From: an uncultured Flavobacteriaceae bacterium
GTDB taxonomy: Bacteria; Bacteroidota; Bacteroidia; Flavobacteriales; Flavobacteriaceae
Length of the DNA: 44,293 bases
Reading direction: 5' to 3'
NCBI GenBank assembly: GCA_938020445.1
Contig: CALIIC010000041.1
Location: forward strand, 1-44,293
The notes below the pieces were generated by a model. The model did not search any database. It was not told the origin of the DNA and worked only from the letters and a program-made list of their open reading frames with translations. The first letter of the stretch is position 1. Each line of letters begins with the position of its first letter. The translations under genes and the position numbers were made by a program. Shown here piece by piece: positions 1-7,364 of this stretch.

Positions 1-266
1 GAAGCGGTGAAAAAATTGGTCTCACGTTTGAGATAAAGCCATAGCAACCGATGGCGCTCTAACGATAAGGTAGAAGGGGAAAGTACATTCTCTCGTGGGC
101 TTTCATAGCCATATGGCAAAAACTTACGGAAGCTTTTTTCATCTATTGGATCCGTATAGGTAGTGCCCTTATAGTACAGTGCGAAAATAGGGCGTACCCA
201 ATAGCTCATACTAATAAGCAATGGTCTAGGGATAAGGTTTAATACGAATTTGAAAATTTTGGACAC
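1..266 (-). CDS. Class I SAM-dependent methyltransferase, N-terminal fragment (runs off left edge)
   Basis: Reading leftward from a GTG at 266, an open frame of about 88 codons continues past base 1. The visible product begins MSKIFKFVLNLIPRPLLIS, has a short hydrophobic stretch, then a segment containing YTDPIDEKSFRKFLPYGYE and SPSTLSLERHRLLWLYL. From memory these are the N-terminal signatures of a flavobacterial SAM-dependent methyltransferase family often found directly after map; the SAM-binding motifs would lie outside the window. The GTG is preferred over the ATG at 209 because the hydrophobic segment before that ATG stays in frame and looks coding; an in-frame TAA lies two codons upstream of the GTG. 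It follows map by 22 bases on the same strand, so it is probably the third gene of a gpmI-map operon. The substrate cannot be told from this fragment. Confidence 0.65.
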   Translation of the reverse strand, partial: MSKIFKFVLNLIPRPLLISMSYWVRPIFALYYKGTTYTDPIDEKSFRKFLPYGYESPRENVLSPSTLSLERHRLLWLYLKRETNFFTA

Positions 267-288
267 GAATTACACGTATTTGTATGCG

Positions 289-1098
289 TTAATCAGCGCT
301 TCTAAACTCAGCTTCCTCATCGCTTTCAATTCCCAAGGCGTCGTACACATATTTGAAGGTAGACAGTAGTTCAGGTTTGCCATTTACAAGGGCCACGTTG
401 TGTTCAAAATGGGCGCTTGGCTTTCCGTCGGCGGTCAAGATGGTCCAGCCATCTTTTAATTGCTTAATTCGGCGCGTACCCATATTGGTCATTGGTTCTA
501 TAGCAACGACCATGCCCTCAATAAACTTTTTACCGCGACCTCGTTTCCCATAGTTGGGCATTTCTGGATCTTCGTGCATCTTTCGTCCCAAACCATGACC
601 AACCAATTCCCTAACGACACCATAACCATGGTCTTCAGTAAATTTTTGAATGGCATAACCAACGTCGCCCGTTCTGTTGCCCGCTTTGAATTGCCGAATG
701 CCGACATATAAAGATTCTTTGGTAACCTCTAAGAGCTTTTGTATTTCGGCAGTTACTTGGCCAATAGCGAACGTATAGGCATGATCACCGTAAAAACCAT
801 TTTTAAGGGCGCCACAGTCAATCGAAATAATATCCCCTTCTATCAGGGGTGTATCATTGGGAATGCCATGCACGACTTGCGCATTTGGACTCATACAAAG
901 CGAATTTGGAAAATCATAGAGGCCCAAGAAGCCAGGTACCGCGCCATGGTCGCGAATGAAGGTCTCGGCAAGGGCATCTAGTTTCAATGTAGTAATCCCT
1001 GGCTTTACTTCACTGGCAAGCATTCCAAGGGTTTTGGAGACAATCAGAGCGCTTTCGCGCATCAACTCGATCTCTTCGGCTGTTTTGGCTATAATCAT
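289..1098 (-). CDS. map: Methionine aminopeptidase, type I
   Basis: Cytosolic metalloenzyme that removes the initiator methionine from nascent proteins. With the ATG at 1098 the protein has 269 residues, normal for the bacterial type I family. All expected ligands and catalytic residues are visible: His77 (VVHGIP), Asp94 (SIDCG), Asp105 (YGDHA), His168 (LVGHGLG), Glu201 (AIEPM) and Glu232 (FEHNVAL). A TTG three codons upstream would extend the frame, but the ATG opening MIIAKTAEEIELM matches the usual start of the family. The gene lies 33 bases after gpmI on the same strand and is probably co-transcribed with it. It is followed after 22 bases by a methyltransferase gene. Nothing looks degraded. 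Confidence 0.96.
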   Translation of the reverse strand: MIIAKTAEEIELMRESALIVSKTLGMLASEVKPGITTLKLDALAETFIRDHGAVPGFLGLYDFPNSLCMSPNAQVVHGIPNDTPLIEGDIISIDCGALKNGFYGDHAYTFAIGQVTAEIQKLLEVTKESLYVGIRQFKAGNRTGDVGYAIQKFTEDHGYGVVRELVGHGLGRKMHEDPEMPNYGKRGRGKKFIEGMVVAIEPMTNMGTRRIKQLKDGWTILTADGKPSAHFEHNVALVNGKPELLSTFKYVYDALGIESDEEAEFRSAD

Positions 1099-1131
1099 AG
1101 GCGACAAAGGTAAAACATTTGCATAAGTTGG

Positions 1132-2649
1132 CTACACAAGTGCATGCCGGGTCATAAGGGCCGGCTGTGCGATTCCCATCATCTTTAAAATAGTGGGTGC
1201 GATATCGCCTAAGACACCGTCCTTGATTTCTTTTAATTCCGAATCGACCAGGATAAGCGGTACAGGATTCGTTGTATGCGCCGTATTCGGACTCCCATCT
1301 GGATTGATCATGGTATCGCAATTTCCATGATCGGCAATCACAATGGTGCTGTAGCCATTTGCCAATCCTTTCGATATAACAGCTTTAGCACAGCCATCGA
1401 CCACTTCACAAGCTTTGATAGCGGCATTCATATCTCCTGTATGCCCCACCATATCTGGGTTTGCAAAGTTTAGACATATAAAATCAACTTCGCCTTTTTC
1501 CAACTCGGGAATAATTGCATCTCGTATTTCATATGCACTCATTTCTGGTTGTAGGTCATAGGTCGCTACTTTGGGAGAGGGACAAAGAATACGTTCTTCC
1601 CCTTCAAAAGGAAGTTCCCTGCCACCATTGAAAAAGAAGGTCACGTGGGGATATTTTTCGGTCTCCGCTATGCGTATTTGTTTCTTCCCTGCATTTGCAA
1701 CAACTTCACCCAGTGTTTGCTCAATATTGTCTTTATCATAGACTACATGAACGCCGGTAAACGAATCGTCATAGTTGGTAAGTGTTACATAATGAAGCGC
1801 CAGTTTTTTGGTTTCTTGCGCGGTAAAATCAGCCTGACTCAACATTTGGGTAAGCTCTCTTCCGCGATCGGTCCTGAAATTAAAAAACACGACGACGTCC
1901 CCTTCTTGTATTCTTGGTTCAGGAGTGCCTTCCGCATTGGTCATCACCAATGGTTTGATGAATTCATCGGTCACCTCGGTGTCGTAACTATGCTGTATTG
2001 CGCTCGAAACATTCGGGGTTTTTTCCCCAATTCCTTTGACCAAAAGGTCGTACGCCATTTTTACCCGCTCCCATCGTTTATCACGATCCATTGCATAATA
2101 ACGCCCGATCACCGAAGCAAGAGCGGCATTTTTATCAGCACAGAAGTTGGTAAGATCCTCCAAAAAACCTTTTCCACTCTTAGGGTCTACATCTCTACCA
2201 TCTGTAAAGGCATGCACGAGCATTTGATCTAAACCAAAGTCGGTACCCGCTTGAATAAGTCCTTTGATATGGTTGATATGACTATGCACACCTCCATTGC
2301 TTACAAGCCCTAAAAAGTGAACAGGTTTCCCATTTTTTTTTGCATAGGCAAAAGCGTCATTGAGCACCGGTTCGTTTTGGAGCGTGTTTTCTTCCACGGC
2401 CAAATTTATTTTGGCAAGGTCTTGATACACAATGCGACCAGCGCCTAGATTCATATGCCCTACTTCGCTATTTCCCATTTGGCCTTCGGGTAGGCCAACA
2501 TTCATACCATCTGTCAATAAATCGGAGCTTGGATACTTGGTATATAGCGAGTCTATAAAAGGAGTTTGGGCGTTTGCAATGGCCGAGACTTTGGGGTCGG
2601 GAGATTTTCCCCAACCGTCTAAAATCATCAATAGTACTTTTTTGTTCAT
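1132..2649 (-). CDS. gpmI: 2,3-bisphosphoglycerate-independent phosphoglycerate mutase
   Basis: Interconverts 3-phosphoglycerate and 2-phosphoglycerate in glycolysis and gluconeogenesis, without 2,3-bisphosphoglycerate. The product has 505 residues, the usual length. The alkaline-phosphatase-superfamily metal site is visible: Asp11 in MILDGWG, the phosphorylated Ser61 in GNSEVGHMN, HAFTDGRDVDP in the inserted phosphotransferase domain, and ADHGNCD plus HTTNPVPLIL near the C-terminus. A well-formed promoter lies 22 bases upstream of the ATG. The gene appears to lead a gpmI-map-methyltransferase transcription unit. The enzyme normally depends on Mn or similar divalent metal. Confidence 0.97.
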   Translation of the reverse strand: MNKKVLLMILDGWGKSPDPKVSAIANAQTPFIDSLYTKYPSSDLLTDGMNVGLPEGQMGNSEVGHMNLGAGRIVYQDLAKINLAVEENTLQNEPVLNDAFAYAKKNGKPVHFLGLVSNGGVHSHINHIKGLIQAGTDFGLDQMLVHAFTDGRDVDPKSGKGFLEDLTNFCADKNAALASVIGRYYAMDRDKRWERVKMAYDLLVKGIGEKTPNVSSAIQHSYDTEVTDEFIKPLVMTNAEGTPEPRIQEGDVVVFFNFRTDRGRELTQMLSQADFTAQETKKLALHYVTLTNYDDSFTGVHVVYDKDNIEQTLGEVVANAGKKQIRIAETEKYPHVTFFFNGGRELPFEGEERILCPSPKVATYDLQPEMSAYEIRDAIIPELEKGEVDFICLNFANPDMVGHTGDMNAAIKACEVVDGCAKAVISKGLANGYSTIVIADHGNCDTMINPDGSPNTAHTTNPVPLILVDSELKEIKDGVLGDIAPTILKMMGIAQPALMTRHALV

Positions 2650-2671
2650 TTGGTGTGCGTTAAGATGGCCC

Positions 2672-2702
2672 CAAAAGTAGTCCTCTTTGGGAAGTTTTTC
2701 AA
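2672..2702 (-). promoter_or_regulatory. Bacteroidota-type promoter for gpmI
   Basis: On the minus strand, TACTTTTG (2679 to 2672) matches the Bacteroidota -7 consensus TAnnTTTG. A TTG (2702 to 2700), matching the -33 element, lies 20 bases further upstream. The -7 box ends 22 bases before the gpmI ATG. This is the only promoter in the window where I found both elements at good spacing. It is a motif match only. Confidence 0.55.
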
Positions 2703-2815
2703 TTATTAGCGGGTGCTTTTTGTCTTTGAAAAAGCGAAAGATGTTAAATAGTGGGGGAATTTGCCCTTAATGTGTTAAAATTTAGTGAATTAACGTTTGT
2801 TCCTGAAACAAAAAC

Positions 2816-2837
2816 ATATAGACGAAGTCTATATTTG
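2816..2837 (+). promoter_or_regulatory. Promoter -7 box overlapped by an inverted repeat, upstream of the ankyrin gene
   Basis: TATATTTG at 2830-2837 matches the -7 consensus TAnnTTTG and lies 38 bases before the ankyrin ATG. The 8-base arms atatagac (2816-2823) and gtctatat (2827-2834) form a perfect inverted repeat with a 3-base spacer that overlaps the -7 box. This could be a repressor operator or a hairpin near the transcript start. No TTG at suitable distance was found for the -33 element. Confidence 0.4.
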
Positions 2838-2875
2838 TATAAGTTTATCTTATTCATCAATCTAAATCATTCATC

Positions 2876-3262
2876 ATGAAAAAAACATTTTTTGCCTTAG
2901 CCGTTGCCGTATTGGCAATGGGAACCGATCTGTCTGCCTCCATGGGAGGTGAGACCAACGCTGTTGTGAAGACCAGCGATGTTGTAGTTAAGGGTATTAG
3001 TTCCTTTTGTAAAGCAATTATGGAGGGAGACGTCGCTACCGTAAAACGAATGATCGATTTAGGCGAGGACGTAAATCAAAAATCTTTGGGAATGACCCCG
3101 GCGATTTTTGCAGCCCGTTACAACAAGGCCGAAATTTTGAAGGTGCTGATAAAGAATGGAGCAAACCTTGATCGTACTTGTGACAAGGGATGGTCTATTG
3201 AAAAACATGCAAAGCTTTCCAATGCTCAAGAAGTTTTGGATATACTGCGAGAAAATAGTTGA
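2876..3262 (+). CDS. Small secreted ankyrin-repeat protein
   Basis: A 128-residue protein with an N-terminal signal peptide (MKKTFFALAVAVLAMG followed by small residues) and two to three ankyrin-like repeats over residues 40-126. These include an AIMEGDVATVKRMIDLGEDVN unit split around residue 60 and a clearer second unit with MTPAIFAARYNKAEILKVLI followed by NGANLD; the third is partial. Ankyrin repeats mediate protein binding, and the signal peptide suggests a periplasmic or exported location. The gene stands alone on the plus strand, with its own promoter-like box and a hairpin terminator after the stop. Similar small proteins are common in flavobacteria; the role is unknown. No catalytic domain is present. 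Confidence 0.85.
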   Translation: MKKTFFALAVAVLAMGTDLSASMGGETNAVVKTSDVVVKGISSFCKAIMEGDVATVKRMIDLGEDVNQKSLGMTPAIFAARYNKAEILKVLIKNGANLDRTCDKGWSIEKHAKLSNAQEVLDILRENS

Positions 3263-3285
3263 TAGCTAACGTTTATTCATCAATC

Positions 3286-3320
3286 AAAAAACCCCATAGG
3301 AAACATCCTACGGGGTTTTG
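3286..3320. terminator. Rho-independent terminator after the ankyrin gene, probably bidirectional
   Basis: aaaacccc and ggggtttt form the outer stem, tagg and ccta the inner stem, with one A/C mismatch between them and a loop of about six bases. Stem flanks supply U-rich tails in both directions. It lies between the plus-strand ankyrin gene and the minus-strand 55-residue gene, so it may stop transcripts from both sides. Confidence 0.75.
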
Positions 3321-3375
3321 TCATTTACTTATTCCCTTCAAATAGTGTTCAGGTAAAAGAGCGAATAAATAGCGT

Positions 3376-3543
3376 TTAAAATTCAAATCCGTTCAACGCC
3401 CTGTCCATTAGGGCATATACAGCCATAAACAACATAAAAGCGGCAAAAACGGAATAAACTTTCAGTAACACAACTGCAATTTCGGGTTTGCAATCCTCAA
3501 AAGCGCGTGTATAAAGATTCTTAAAGTGTACTAGCGTTCCCAT
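3376..3543 (-). CDS. Small single-pass membrane protein, 55 residues
   Basis: This short frame starts with ATG at 3543 and ends with TAA at 3378-3376. The product begins MGTLVHFKNLYTRAFEDC, has a hydrophobic segment at about residues 23-46 (AVVLLKVYSVFAAFMLFM) and ends in a short charged tail. The composition and the aromatic-rich N-terminal region look like a real small inner-membrane protein. I have a weak recollection of a conserved flavobacterial family of this size (a DUF6747-like protein), which I cannot confirm. It is transcribed toward the shared terminator at 3286-3320, and a long AT-rich palindrome sits 9 bases before its ATG. Function unknown. Confidence 0.7.
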   Translation of the reverse strand: MGTLVHFKNLYTRAFEDCKPEIAVVLLKVYSVFAAFMLFMAVYALMDRALNGFEF

Positions 3544-3552
3544 TATAGTTTT

Positions 3553-3571
3553 CTTTAATTATTAATTAAAG
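3553..3571. promoter_or_regulatory. Perfect AT-rich palindrome upstream of the 55-residue gene
   Basis: ctttaatta, a single t, then taattaaag form a perfect 19-base palindrome. Outside it, tatag (3544-3548) and ctata (3571-3575) extend the symmetry imperfectly. It lies 9 bases upstream of the 3543 ATG, where a regulator could bind. The rest of 3544-3792 is AT-rich and holds no gene that I can support. Confidence 0.4.
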
Positions 3572-3792
3572 CTATAAGGGTTAAATTTGAGACGATGAAG
3601 ATATTGGGAGCTGTAAATATAGGGAAAAAAAGATAAAAAGACCCTGATATTCAATTAATTAACAGTATTTCGTCGAAAATACCAGACACTTTAACGGAGA
3701 TTTACAATACCTTTTAACTAAGTATAAAACCCGTGGTTCGCTCGATGAATTATGCTGGGGTTTTGTCGGATAAAACGGGTAAAAAATAGCAG

Positions 3793-4560
3793 CTACTGTC
3801 CTTGGTATTTTTTGATAGCTTCTTTAATTTTTTGAATGCGATTCTCTGGGTCCGGATGGGTGCTTTGAAACTCAGGAACTCGGTTTGGACCTGCCGCGGC
3901 CTTTAAAATTTTCATTACTTCGATCATCTCATTGGGGTTGTATCCCGATTGAATCATAAACAGTACTCCAAGTTCATCGCTTTCGAGCTCATCACCACGC
4001 CCATTTTTTAGAAGGGTGTTTTGGCCGATTCCTCCAAGAATATTCCCTAAATCCCCGGCACCCACTGTGGCACCCATAGTGGCGGTTTTCCAAGTATTGC
4101 TATCTGCGATACGTTCTGCAGAGTGCCTGCCGATTACATGGCCAATTTCATGCCCCATCACACCTGCCAATTGTTCTTCGTTCAGTTGAGAGAACAGTGC
4201 ATAGGTAATAAAACACTGGCCACCCGGCAGGGCGAATGCATTGATTGATCTATCATCGGCCAATAAGTGAAAATCAAATTTATAAGGGGTTTCCCTTGCA
4301 ATGCTATTTTGTACCAACTTATTTCCGACCGCTTTTACAAAAGATTGCAAACGTTCGTCAGGATAAAGGCCACCATGCTGTTGCGCCATCTGAGGCGCAC
4401 TTTGGAGACCAATGGCAATTTCCTGGTCGGGATCCATTGTGATATGTTGCGACCTTCCGGTATATGGGTTTACTTCGGTATTATTACATTTTTTGATAAA
4501 GGCAAAGGCAACAATTGCCAACCCGATGGCGATTCTGATTTTCCAACTACTTCTTCTCAT
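3793..4560 (-). CDS. M48 family zinc metalloprotease
   Basis: A 255-residue membrane-linked or exported protease. An N-terminal hydrophobic helix (residues 9-21) is followed by a Cys25 that could be a lipoprotein site, though its context (IKKC) does not fit a normal lipobox. The catalytic HEIGH motif lies at residues 137-141, with the downstream glutamate in ELESDELG at about residue 193 as third zinc ligand, and STHPDPENRI near the C-terminus, a typical ending of the LoiP/BepA-like M48 group. Members act in periplasmic or outer-membrane protein quality control. It follows the VanY-like gene by 37 bases on the same strand, suggesting a two-gene envelope operon. Confidence 0.9.
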   Translation of the reverse strand: MRRSSWKIRIAIGLAIVAFAFIKKCNNTEVNPYTGRSQHITMDPDQEIAIGLQSAPQMAQQHGGLYPDERLQSFVKAVGNKLVQNSIARETPYKFDFHLLADDRSINAFALPGGQCFITYALFSQLNEEQLAGVMGHEIGHVIGRHSAERIADSNTWKTATMGATVGAGDLGNILGGIGQNTLLKNGRGDELESDELGVLFMIQSGYNPNEMIEVMKILKAAAGPNRVPEFQSTHPDPENRIQKIKEAIKKYQGQ

Positions 4561-4597
4561 AATAGAATGTCTGTACGTTGGTTAAGATACAAAAGAC

Positions 4598-5332
4598 TTA
4601 TAAAAGTTCTTCGTTGATGTCCAAAATATTGTCCTGGATGTAATTTTTTAAAAAGCCGTTGGTAAAATGCTCAGCGCCTAAGAAGTCTTCCTTTTCCAAG
4701 AGTTGAAGAATGTTTTTTCTACGGAATTGCGTGAGCATCGGCACTGAAATGGGCGCATAACTGTAATGCCAAGGTTCATACTTGAATCCTTTTCTTTTCG
4801 CATCGTTTGTATAAACCAAATGAAAGTCAAATTTTTTAGAGTGTTCGTCCATCCATCTTTTGAAATTCTCGTAAGGTCCGCCAGCTTCGAACTTTGCCGG
4901 TACCAATACATCACCACTTACATTTTTAGAGCCATCTACCAAATCAATATCCGTTCCCCAATGGTGTCTACTTGTTCCTGGAATCGTTGAATATTCGATT
5001 ATTTTATCAATGGCATCAATGGGTTTCATGTGCTGGTCATCGGTGTATTTTATAAATTTTCGCTCCCAAATACCTTCCTGTCTTGCAAAGTTGCGATAAC
5101 TCGATACGACCTTTATAACAATACCGTCGCCAAGAGCGGCCTTCTTCATTTCTACAAACGCATCATGTGCAGCTTCCCGTAGGTTAATATCCTTTCCAAA
5201 AAGCTCAATATCCGTCTTGCCCATGAGCTCCAAAATAGAATATTCCTCTTCTTGGGAAAATACGATTTGAGGTACAGCGGTTAAAGCGAGTCCTGCAACG
5301 CTGCTTTTTTTAATGAATGACCTTCTTTGCAT
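4598..5332 (-). CDS. VanY-like M15 peptidase with a Tat-type signal
   Basis: A 244-residue predicted zinc D,D-carboxypeptidase-like enzyme that would act on peptidoglycan stem peptides in the periplasm. The M15B site is complete: GTSRHHWGTDIDL around His124 and Asp130, then EPWHYSY with Glu185 and His188. The N-terminus MQRRSFIKKSSVAGLAL has a twin-arginine pattern (RRSFIKKS) before a hydrophobic core, so export by the Tat pathway is likely. A tatA gene is present at 21517-21855, far from this locus. The gene is immediately upstream of an M48 protease on the same strand. Confidence 0.9.
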   Translation of the reverse strand: MQRRSFIKKSSVAGLALTAVPQIVFSQEEEYSILELMGKTDIELFGKDINLREAAHDAFVEMKKAALGDGIVIKVVSSYRNFARQEGIWERKFIKYTDDQHMKPIDAIDKIIEYSTIPGTSRHHWGTDIDLVDGSKNVSGDVLVPAKFEAGGPYENFKRWMDEHSKKFDFHLVYTNDAKRKGFKYEPWHYSYAPISVPMLTQFRRKNILQLLEKEDFLGAEHFTNGFLKNYIQDNILDINEELL

Positions 5333-5523
5333 AACAATGTGTTTGGTTGAACAATAGCTGATTCTATAACTGTTTTATTACAAAAATGTTGCCAAGTTGT
5401 AATCAATGGCCGGCAACCACCACTCAAAGTTAGTATTTTTCCGCTGCATGCATCAAAACGGAAGGGTGTTCTTTGTTTGGGTCGAATCCTTGTACTTTTT
5501 TAATGGGGGATTCTAAGGATTGT

Positions 5524-6705
5524 TTACTGGTTTAAGGATAGAAATCCTTGGTGTTTGATACCTATATCCTTTAAGGTAAGAATATAAAAGTAGATCCCGT
5601 CGGGTAAATTTTTGTTAGAAACCACCACAAAGTTCTGATTGGCTTTCCCGTTAAACGTATTTTCATAGTTCTCCGCATAGTATACTTGACGTCCCCATCT
5701 ATTGAATATCTTGAGCTCATTGTTAGGCGATAACGCCACCGCATCAAAGTACAATACGTCATTGATGCCATCGTCGTTTGGGGTAACTAAATAATTTCCA
5801 AGATCAATATTATCGGTACTTAAACTACCTCCAAAGGTAATTGCCGAATAGTCGTCCGGTATAAAAAGATCAGACGTGAGTTCGCCCGAATTAAAATCAC
5901 CTGTTATGCTGTTGCCTCCCAGGTTTTCCCATATGCCATCTTGGGTATTCCAACCCACGATGCGTAGATTTTCTATGGCGTCGACAAAGGTATTTAAGTT
6001 GCTGTCGGCATCCCATGAAAGCTTGATTCTTGATGAGATATCAGCATCTAAGTCCCAAAATTCATAGGTGCTCACCGCGGTTAAAATGTCGGTACGTTCG
6101 TTTGTGTTGAACTGCAGCGAAAAGGTAGAGGGGTTGTTAGGGTCTTCAAAAAAGTAAGCACTCTTAGCCTCGGTATCGGTAGCAGTTGAAAAAATCTCAA
6201 GGGGCCTTAGTTTGCCCGCATCCCCTATGGGAAATACAAAGTTTGCTTTGTTTGTAATGCCTGAATAACCGTCTACTTTGGTAGTATCGGTCTCCCCGGT
6301 GTAAAAGGCATCATCTATGTAATCTAGGGTTATGTCCAATAGATTTCTAGGAGTAAAAACATTGCCCACAACGAAATTACTGTTATTGGTTATTCCTACG
6401 CCCACGTCCAAGAAAAGATTGTTGTTAACCACAATTTCCATATCTTGAAAAATAGGGCGAAAAGCACCTGAAATCAAAATACTATTGGAATTGTAGAACC
6501 CTGCGAGTCCCTTGTTATCATCCGAAACGCCGTCGTTGATAAAGTCGTAGTGAAAACCTACTGCCCCATTATCATGAATTTTAAGATTCCCATAATTGTG
6601 TACCGGTTCTTGGGCTAGGGCGTTTGTGCTTAGGGCCAAACATACTATGATGACCATAAACCAAGATGTGTTCGAATAGGACATGTATTTATCTGTATGC
6701 TTCAT
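5524..6705 (-). CDS. T9SS type-B sorting-domain protein, fibre-cassette partner (cassette 2)
   Basis: A 393-residue exported protein. A signal peptide ends near ALAQ, and an N-terminal beta-rich domain contains GNLKIHDNGAVGFHYDFIND and GLAGFY. The C-terminal 90 or so residues are a T9SS type-B (gliding-motility-associated) sorting domain: NYLVTPNDDGINDVLYFD, SPNNELKIFNRWGRQVYY, then LPDGIYFYILTL. The domain directs export and surface attachment through the type IX system. The protein is a clear paralogue of the 11636-12787 product along its whole length. The ATG at 6705 overlaps the preceding gene by 17 bases; an ATG at 6684 would remove the overlap, but its N-region lacks positive charge, so the longer start is preferred. 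Its own ligand is unknown. Confidence 0.85.
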   Translation of the reverse strand: MKHTDKYMSYSNTSWFMVIIVCLALSTNALAQEPVHNYGNLKIHDNGAVGFHYDFINDGVSDDNKGLAGFYNSNSILISGAFRPIFQDMEIVVNNNLFLDVGVGITNNSNFVVGNVFTPRNLLDITLDYIDDAFYTGETDTTKVDGYSGITNKANFVFPIGDAGKLRPLEIFSTATDTEAKSAYFFEDPNNPSTFSLQFNTNERTDILTAVSTYEFWDLDADISSRIKLSWDADSNLNTFVDAIENLRIVGWNTQDGIWENLGGNSITGDFNSGELTSDLFIPDDYSAITFGGSLSTDNIDLGNYLVTPNDDGINDVLYFDAVALSPNNELKIFNRWGRQVYYAENYENTFNGKANQNFVVVSNKNLPDGIYFYILTLKDIGIKHQGFLSLNQ

Positions 6706-7354
6706 AAATCACAAGAATACCACCTGTAAAATTATCTGTATTTACGGTAAAACCGTCGGTGTTAAACGTAGCAAGGCTAGCAGAGGTCAAACCAAGATTA
6801 TCTCCGTCATTATTTGCATAGCGAAGGCCGATACTATGAGAACTAGAAGCGTATCGCGAGATATCATTTACCGAGGCGCCACTCGCCCCGTTGAAAATTA
6901 CTTGTTGGGTTATGGTTGCACCATTATCTCTGGCAAAACCCTTCATCGAACCATGTACGTTGACAAATGTATTGTCATTTTCTGAAGTGCCATTATCCGC
7001 ATTTACGTTCGGACCTGCTATATTCGCATAGGCTGTAAAAGTAATGCTCGAAGGTTGAAAGGGTAGGCCGGAAACGACCACATTTCCAGTTCCACTTATT
7101 TGAAACGTACCTACATGGAAACCCGAGGAAACATCATCTGCGGAGGGAACCGCTTCAAAACCCGAGGCCGTGTTCAAATACATTTTTTCTTCTTCCGAAT
7201 TGTAAATTAAAGACCCCTCGACAGGGTTGGTGATGGTACTCATTTCTGCGGTAGTTGCCTGAACCAGACCTAGAAGGAGTCCTCCATCTATTTGAGCTTT
7301 CATCGATAGGGTAGCCATGAAAAGAAACCCTGTGATTGTTATTTTTTTGATCAT
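6689..7354 (-). CDS. Secreted tail-fibre-tip-like protein, 221 residues
   Basis: Signal peptide (MIKKITITGFLFMATLSMKAQ), then a head-like motif ATTAEMSTITNPVEGSLIYN. That motif also occurs near the N-terminus of both giant proteins in this block as TT-x2-M-x2-IT-x4-G-x2-VYN. The rest is Ser/Thr/Asn-rich beta-type sequence ending in a compact domain with GSMKGFARDNGATITQQVIF and SHSIGLRYANNDGDNLGLTS. That ending reminds me of tip domains of flavobacterial and phage-like fibres. It lies 10 bases after the giant gene and overlaps the sorting-domain gene, so all three are likely one operon. There is no sorting domain of its own. Role inferred: a separate short subunit or tip of the fibre. Confidence 0.7.
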   Translation of the reverse strand: MIKKITITGFLFMATLSMKAQIDGGLLLGLVQATTAEMSTITNPVEGSLIYNSEEEKMYLNTASGFEAVPSADDVSSGFHVGTFQISGTGNVVVSGLPFQPSSITFTAYANIAGPNVNADNGTSENDNTFVNVHGSMKGFARDNGATITQQVIFNGASGASVNDISRYASSSHSIGLRYANNDGDNLGLTSASLATFNTDGFTVNTDNFTGGILVIYEAYR

Positions 7355-7364
7355 CTTTTTATAT

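Noticed and set aside
1645-2232. 195-residue plus-strand open frame
   Set aside because: It lies entirely inside gpmI on the opposite strand and has no recognisable features.
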